Shown here: positions 38,548-43,119 of the stretch, piece by piece
Layout: every line of letters starts with the position of its first letter
Position numbering within the stretch: the first letter of the stretch is position 1
Source: Clostridia bacterium
GTDB taxonomy: Bacteria > Bacillota > Clostridia > Oscillospirales > CAG-272
Assembly (NCBI GenBank): GCA_017412045.1
Contig: JAFQOX010000105.1
Span: 1-43,119, forward strand
DNA length: 43,119 nt
Reading direction: 5' to 3'
The notes under the pieces: model-generated
Told to the model about the DNA's origin: nothing
What the model saw: the letters and a program-made list of their open reading frames with translations, nothing else
Databases searched by the model: none
Program-made: the position numbers and the translations under genes

Positions 38548-40299
38548 TTATTGCTTGAATTGGCTGTTATAGAGATTGGCGTAGAAGCCGTTTTGCGCGA
38601 GGAGGGATTCGTGCGTACCCGTCTCGACGATCTGACCGTCGTTCATGACGAGGATCATATCGGCTTCGCGGATGGTGGAAAGTCTGTGCGCGACGATGAA
38701 GCTGGTTCTGCCCTGCATCATTTTCGCAAATGCGTTCTGAATGCGCATTTCCGTTCTGGTGTCGATGGAGGACGTTGCTTCGTCGAGGATCAGCATGGGA
38801 GGGAGAGAAAGCATAATGCGCGTGATACAGAGAAGCTGCTTCTGTCCATGGGAAAGACCGCTGTCATCGCTGATGACGGTATCGTAGCCCTTGGGAAGTC
38901 GTTTGATGAAGCTGTGCGCGTGGGAAGCCTTCGCCGCGGCGATGATCTCCGCTTCCGTGGCATCCGGCTTACCGATCGTGATATTCTCTCTGACGGTCGC
39001 CGTTTTGATCCACGTGTCCTGAAGCACCATACCGTAGGAACGGCGCAAGCTGTTTCTCGTGATGTTGCGGACATCCGCGCTGTCCACGAGGATCTCACCG
39101 CCGTTTACGTCGTAGAAGCGCATGAGCAGTCCGATCAGCGTGGTTTTGCCGCAACCCGTCGGACCGACGATGGCGACGCGGCTTCCGTGAGGAACGAATA
39201 CGGAGAAATCACGGATCAGAGGCTTATCCTCCGTATAGGAGAAGGAGATATTACGGATGTCAATATTACCTTTCGCGTTGGTAAGAACCTTTGCGCCCGG
39301 CTTGTCGGGTGTCTGAGGCTCTTTTTCGACCAATTCCAGGAGACGCTCCGCGCAAGCCATTGCGTTCTGAAGCTCCGTTACGACGCCGGAAATCTCATTG
39401 AAGGGCTTGGTATATTGATTTGCATAGCTGAGAAAAACGGAGAGACTGCCGACTGTAAATGCCACGGGATCGGCAATGACGGAAAGCGCGCCCACGAGAC
39501 CGACGCCTGCGTATACGACGCTGTTGACGACACGGGTAGCGGGATTGACGAGAGAGGAGAAGAATACCGCCTTGAGGGAGCAGGATTCCAGTTCCTTGTT
39601 CATTTTCTCAAAGGCTTCGATCGCCTCCGCTTCGTGACCGTACGCGCGGACGACCTTTTCGTTTCCGATGATTTCATTGATGTACGCGGTCTGCTCACCG
39701 CGGATCTTCGCCTGCGCGGAGAAGAGATTGTGCGTGCGGCTTGCAATGAAGCTCGCTACAAAAAGGGAGAGCGGCGTGACCAGGACGACGACGAGAGCGA
39801 TCTTCCAGTTGATCACGAACATAAAGGCAAGCGTTCCGATGATGGTGATCATACCCGTGAAGAGTTGAGAAAAGCCCATCAGCAGACCGTCGGAGAATTG
39901 GTCGGCATCCGTGATGATACGGCTGACGATATCGCCGTGCGCGTTCGTGTCGCTGTAGGAAACGGGAAGCTCCTGCAATTTACCGAAAGCGGCGCTGCGA
40001 AGATTGCGCACGATACCGAAGGTGATCTTGTTATTGATCACGCCCTGGATCCATTGGATCAGCGCGGCGAGAACGGCGGCAATCGCGACCTTGGTCAGAA
40101 TATTCAGGATCATATCCATATGAACCTTGCCGGGCTCGATGATATGGTCAATGGCTTCACCTACGGCGATCGGAATATAAAGAGTCAGGAGAACCGTAAG
40201 CGCGGCGCAAATCAGGGAGAGGATCAGTCCCGCGTAATAGGGGCGAACGTAAGTCAGAATCTTTCTGACCGTTCCTTTGGAAACCTTGTTTTTCTTCAT
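38548..40299 (-). CDS. ABC exporter subunit with canonical ATPase site
   Basis: The 583-residue protein has six membrane helices followed by an ATPase domain: Walker A GPTGCGKTT (K385), signature LSHGQ (altered from LSGGQ) and Walker B LILDEATSSID with catalytic E507. Together with the upstream subunit it should form a heterodimeric exporter of the BmrCD/LmrCD/TM287-288 type. Its Walker site pairs with the partner's LSGGQ to make the one active site. The start ATG 40299 overlaps the partner's stop (ATGA), so translation is coupled. The substrate is unknown: drugs, lipids or peptides are possible. Confidence 0.95.
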   Translation of the reverse strand: MKKNKVSKGTVRKILTYVRPYYAGLILSLICAALTVLLTLYIPIAVGEAIDHIIEPGKVHMDMILNILTKVAIAAVLAALIQWIQGVINNKITFGIVRNLRSAAFGKLQELPVSYSDTNAHGDIVSRIITDADQFSDGLLMGFSQLFTGMITIIGTLAFMFVINWKIALVVVLVTPLSLFVASFIASRTHNLFSAQAKIRGEQTAYINEIIGNEKVVRAYGHEAEAIEAFEKMNKELESCSLKAVFFSSLVNPATRVVNSVVYAGVGLVGALSVIADPVAFTVGSLSVFLSYANQYTKPFNEISGVVTELQNAMACAERLLELVEKEPQTPDKPGAKVLTNAKGNIDIRNISFSYTEDKPLIRDFSVFVPHGSRVAIVGPTGCGKTTLIGLLMRFYDVNGGEILVDSADVRNITRNSLRRSYGMVLQDTWIKTATVRENITIGKPDATEAEIIAAAKASHAHSFIKRLPKGYDTVISDDSGLSHGQKQLLCITRIMLSLPPMLILDEATSSIDTRTEMRIQNAFAKMMQGRTSFIVAHRLSTIREADMILVMNDGQIVETGTHESLLAQNGFYANLYNSQFKQ

Positions 40300-42029
40300 G
40301 CGGAAGCGCCCTCCTTATCTTTCGGAAATTGAGAGTAATAGATTTCGCGGTATACCTCGCAGGAGGAGAGAAGCTCCTCGTGGTTGCCGGAGCCGACGAG
40401 CTTACCGTCGTCCAATACGAGAATACGGTCGGCGTGCAGGATAGAGGCGGTGCGCTGAGAGATGATGAATACGGTGCGTTCACCCTGCATACCGCGTACT
40501 GCGGAACGGAGCTTGGCGTCCGTTGCGTAGTCGAGAGCGGAAGCGCTGTCGTCGAAGATCAGAATTTCGGGATCGGCAACCAGCGTGCGGGCGATACCGA
40601 GTCTCTGTCTCTGACCGCCGGAGAGGTTTTTGCCTCCCTGCTCGATCATGAAATCGAGACCGCCCTCCTTACCGTTGACGATTTCGGATGCCTGCGCGAT
40701 TTCCAGAGCTTTCATAATCTGCTCGTCCGTAGCTTCGGGATTGCCCCAACGGATATTATCGCGGATCGTGCCTTTGAAGAGAACTGCCTTCTGCATGACG
40801 ATACCGACCTTTTCGCGAAGCTGCTCCGTGGAGTAAGCGCGGATATCCACGCCGTCCAGACAAATTTCTCCCTTCGTTGCATCGTAAAAGCGGGGGATCA
40901 GATGCGCAAGAGAGGTCTTACCCGATCCCGTACCGCCGATAATACCGACAGTCTCACCCTTTTTGACCGAGAAGTCAATATCGGAGAGAGATTCGTCGGA
41001 AGCGTTATCGTAAGTAAGGCTGACGTGAGAGAAGGAAACGGCGTAACCGTTCTTCTTTTCCACAGACTCTGCCTTTTGCGGCTCCTTACCGCCTTCCTCC
41101 AGAATCTGCTCGATACGTCCGGCGCAAGCCGCGGCTTTCGTCATGGTGATGATCAGATTCGCAAGCTTGACCAGCTCGACGAGGATCTGGGACATATAGT
41201 TATAGAGAGCGATAACGATACCCTGCGTCAAAATACCCGCCTCCACGCGGATCGCGCCCGTATGGATCAGGGCGACGATCGCAAGGTTTACGATCAGGCA
41301 GGTGACGGGATTCATCAGCGCGGAGAATTTTCCGGCGAACTTCTGTGCCGCATTCAAGGCTTCGTTGGTACGGTCGAAGCTTTTGATCTCGCGTTCTTCG
41401 TTGGCAAACGCGCGGATCACGCGGGTACCTGCGAGGTTTTCTCTGGTGATACCGAGCACGCGGTCGAGATGAGACTGTACTTTCTTATAGAGGGGAATAG
41501 AACCCAGCATAATGCCGAACACAATCGCGCAAAGGAGCGGGATCGCTACGACGAAGATCAGCGCGGATTTGACGTCAAGGGTAAACGCCATGATCATGGA
41601 ACCGAAAACGATGACGGGGGAGCGGGAGAAGAGACGGAGCGTCAGGTTCACGCCCGATTGCACCTGCGTGACGTCGTTTGTGATTCTTGTGATCATTGTG
41701 GAAGTACCGAGTCTGTCGATCTCGGAGAAGGAAAGCTTCTGTGCGTGACCGAAAACGGCGCTTCTGATATTGGCGGAAAAGCCGACCGCGGCGCGGGCGG
41801 CGAAATACTGAGCAAACAAGGTGCAGGTAAAGCCGACGAGGCCGAGCAGGATCATGAGTCCGCACATTTTGAAAACATAGGGCTGATCCGAATTTTTGAT
41901 ACCGTCGTCGATAATGGAAGCAACGACGAGGGGAATCATCAATTCAAAAATGGCTTCCAGAACCTTAAAAAATGGGGCTGAAATCGCGGCGGCGCGATAA
42001 CCCTTCATATATTTCAAAAGCTTGATCAA
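40296..42029 (-). CDS. ABC exporter subunit with degenerate ATPase site
   Basis: The 577-residue partner subunit has six membrane helices, Walker A GGTGSGKTS (K371), canonical LSGGQRQRLGIAR, and Walker B ILIFDDSASALD in which the catalytic Glu is Asp (D494). With the partner's LSHGQ this makes one degenerate and one active nucleotide site, as in known heterodimeric exporters. The start is TTG 42029: GGAGG lies nine bases upstream and TTGA overlaps the stop of the Fe-S protein gene. Upstream in-frame ATG codons (for example 42086) would lie deep inside that gene. Confidence 0.93.
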   Translation of the reverse strand: MIKLLKYMKGYRAAAISAPFFKVLEAIFELMIPLVVASIIDDGIKNSDQPYVFKMCGLMILLGLVGFTCTLFAQYFAARAAVGFSANIRSAVFGHAQKLSFSEIDRLGTSTMITRITNDVTQVQSGVNLTLRLFSRSPVIVFGSMIMAFTLDVKSALIFVVAIPLLCAIVFGIMLGSIPLYKKVQSHLDRVLGITRENLAGTRVIRAFANEEREIKSFDRTNEALNAAQKFAGKFSALMNPVTCLIVNLAIVALIHTGAIRVEAGILTQGIVIALYNYMSQILVELVKLANLIITMTKAAACAGRIEQILEEGGKEPQKAESVEKKNGYAVSFSHVSLTYDNASDESLSDIDFSVKKGETVGIIGGTGSGKTSLAHLIPRFYDATKGEICLDGVDIRAYSTEQLREKVGIVMQKAVLFKGTIRDNIRWGNPEATDEQIMKALEIAQASEIVNGKEGGLDFMIEQGGKNLSGGQRQRLGIARTLVADPEILIFDDSASALDYATDAKLRSAVRGMQGERTVFIISQRTASILHADRILVLDDGKLVGSGNHEELLSSCEVYREIYYSQFPKDKEGASA

Positions 42030-42718
42030 GACGGTGTTCCTCCTTTTCTCTGATTGTAGGGACATACGCGCATACAGATGCCGCAAACGGCGCCTCTGCC
42101 GATATCCTTATAGGTCTTCATATGCTCGGAGCAGCGGCGCGCATCCAAAACGGTGTCGCGCGCGTTTCCGTAAATATAATTGTTTCCCGTGATTGCTTTT
42201 GCGGGACAGGCGTTTTTACAGATCTCGCAAGCGCCGCATCCTCTTTCCATCACGGGAAATTCGGGAGAAAGCGGCATATCGGTCAGGACCGTAGCGAGAC
42301 GGATCTTCGATCCGTATTGCGGGTTAATGAAAAGCGCGTTTTTTCCGATAAAGCCGAGTCCGGATAAAACGGCTGCCGTTTTGTGGGAAAAGACGCCCTT
42401 GTAGGCGTCTTTGTCCGTATTGGTGCTTTGCGATGCGGCGATCGGAAGCGCGGCGTATCCGCGCGCTTCCATAAAATCAACGGCATCCAGAGCCAGAAGA
42501 TCGAGTTTTGTGTTCGTCGTCCGATAGTGATGAAAATACATGATACTCGGCTTGCCGTTGATGGTTTCCACGACGGTATCCGAGAGCCTGCGGACGATCG
42601 TGACCGCATAGCGGAGGTTCGGAAATTCCGCGGGGGCTCGATCACCGAGATCGGAAAATCCAACCAGCGTTGCTCCGTTCGCTTGCAAAAGCGTTTTTAA
42701 TTCTTGCTCGTACATCAT
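42026..42718 (-). CDS. QueG-like 4Fe-4S double-cluster protein
   Basis: The 230-residue protein has a vitamin-B12-binding-like first part and two Fe-S motifs at the end: C161-x2-C164-x2-C167-x3-C171 and C212-x2-C215-x3-C219. The segment LSGLGFIGKNALFINPQYGSK-type (key words GFIGKNALF) is that of epoxyqueuosine reductase QueG, but the protein lacks about 150 residues, including the C-terminal HEAT part, so queuosine synthesis is uncertain. It may be one of the QueG-like proteins of unknown role. ATG 42718 overlaps the stop of the upstream gene (ATGA), and its own stop overlaps the ABC start. Confidence 0.85.
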   Translation of the reverse strand: MMYEQELKTLLQANGATLVGFSDLGDRAPAEFPNLRYAVTIVRRLSDTVVETINGKPSIMYFHHYRTTNTKLDLLALDAVDFMEARGYAALPIAASQSTNTDKDAYKGVFSHKTAAVLSGLGFIGKNALFINPQYGSKIRLATVLTDMPLSPEFPVMERGCGACEICKNACPAKAITGNNYIYGNARDTVLDARRCSEHMKTYKDIGRGAVCGICMRVCPYNQRKGGTPS

Positions 42719-43119
42719 TTTTCCACCGCGGAAGCAACCTCGGACTCTTCTTCGTCCTGCTTCTTGAGAACAACGACCGTCATTTCGACTTTGTGTTCCT
42801 TGATTTCCTGAACATCAATGTCAAACATATCCGTGGAAAGCTCAAAAGAGGATCCATCCTCGGGAATCGAGCCGTAAAGGCCGAGCACGAAGCCGCTGAA
42901 GGTTTCCGCCTCGCAATCTGCAATCTTGACATCAAGCTCTTCTTCGATATCGGAGATAAGGGCACCGCCCATGATCTTCCATGTATTCTCCGCATCATCA
43001 ATTTTTTCTATCAGAGAAACGGTTTCTTCTTCGGTTTCCTCTTCGGTGTCGATTTCACCGATCAGACACTCAACAAGGTCCGTCATGGTAACGATACCGT
43101 AAACACCGCCATATTCATC
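42715..43119 (-). CDS. CorC/HlyC-family protein, C-terminal part (gene runs off the window)
   Basis: The frame is open to the window edge. The part present reads DEYGGVYGIVTMTDL, the end of a CBS domain pair, then a CorC/HlyC transporter-associated domain (about 80 residues) and an acidic tail of EEESE type. Such proteins have an N-terminal CNNM/DUF21 membrane domain, here outside the window, and are linked to magnesium efflux. Its stop overlaps the QueG-like start, so four genes in a row from here to 38548 are joined by 4-bp overlaps. Confidence 0.85.
   Translation of the reverse strand, partial: DEYGGVYGIVTMTDLVECLIGEIDTEEETEEETVSLIEKIDDAENTWKIMGGALISDIEEELDVKIADCEAETFSGFVLGLYGSIPEDGSSFELSTDMFDIDVQEIKEHKVEMTVVVLKKQDEEESEVASAVEK

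Noticed and set aside
38506-41981. Two long plus-strand frames opposite the ABC genes
   Set aside because: The minus-strand frames carry all Walker and signature motifs and are coupled by stop/start overlaps; the plus frames have none.

Overview
The window looks like a chromosome segment of an anaerobic, glycan-degrading Clostridia-type Firmicute, probably from a gut. The signs are AGGAGG-type ribosome binding sites, many TTGACA/TATAAT promoters with 17-nt spacers, U-tract hairpin terminators, BspA-type LRR_5 proteins, a DUF3842 protein, an ECF-type vitamin transporter subunit and a radical SAM/SPASM enzyme. The species cannot be named from the sequence. No rRNA, tRNA, CRISPR array or transposase gene was seen.

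Layout. 1-430: a structured repeat, a MITE-like element and a consensus promoter. 437-4094: a BspA-like protein, a YdjM-type membrane protein and a TetR-type regulator. 4480-7710: an OmpR-type response regulator and histidine kinase, then ribulose-phosphate epimerase. 7717-10671: a four-gene nucleotide-handling cassette that looks different from its surroundings and ends at a second, almost identical copy of the structured repeat. 10916-14031: a GH130 phosphorylase / HAD / FAD-reductase operon. 14253-17239: a BspA stub, phosphofructokinase, and a HipA-like kinase with a frameshifted second kinase beside it. 17765-22014: ychF, a NahK-like sugar kinase and GH127. 22016-26710: a URO-D-family protein, another BspA stub and a domain-permuted GH3 glucosidase with a strong operator. 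27140-30950: an ECF S component with an attenuator-like leader, DUF3842, an AGE epimerase and a GH20/GH67-like protein. 31151-32905: a GH63-like hydrolase. 32923-35666: an operon of a radical SAM/SPASM protein, a protein starting FVTNSSSTSF and an unknown protein. 35856-38480: a VUT transporter, an SDR and a SASA-type esterase. 38548-43119: a heterodimeric ABC exporter coupled to a QueG-like Fe-S protein and the end of a CorC/HlyC-type protein.

How the genes fit together. GH130, GH127, GH3, GH63-like, GH20-like, AGE epimerase, NahK-like kinase, phosphofructokinase and ribulose-phosphate epimerase suggest intracellular breakdown of imported mannose-, N-acetylhexosamine- and arabinose-containing oligosaccharides and their entry into glycolysis and the pentose phosphate pathway. 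None of the glycoside hydrolases shows a signal peptide and no sugar importer lies in the window.

The most unusual items are (1) a dispersed 110-131 bp repeat with a conserved fold and its own terminator hairpin, present in five positions plus partial copies; (2) the radical SAM/SPASM operon with unusual cysteine spacing and a Ser-rich-start partner; and (3) an attenuator-like leader before the ECF gene with a clear antiterminator pairing.
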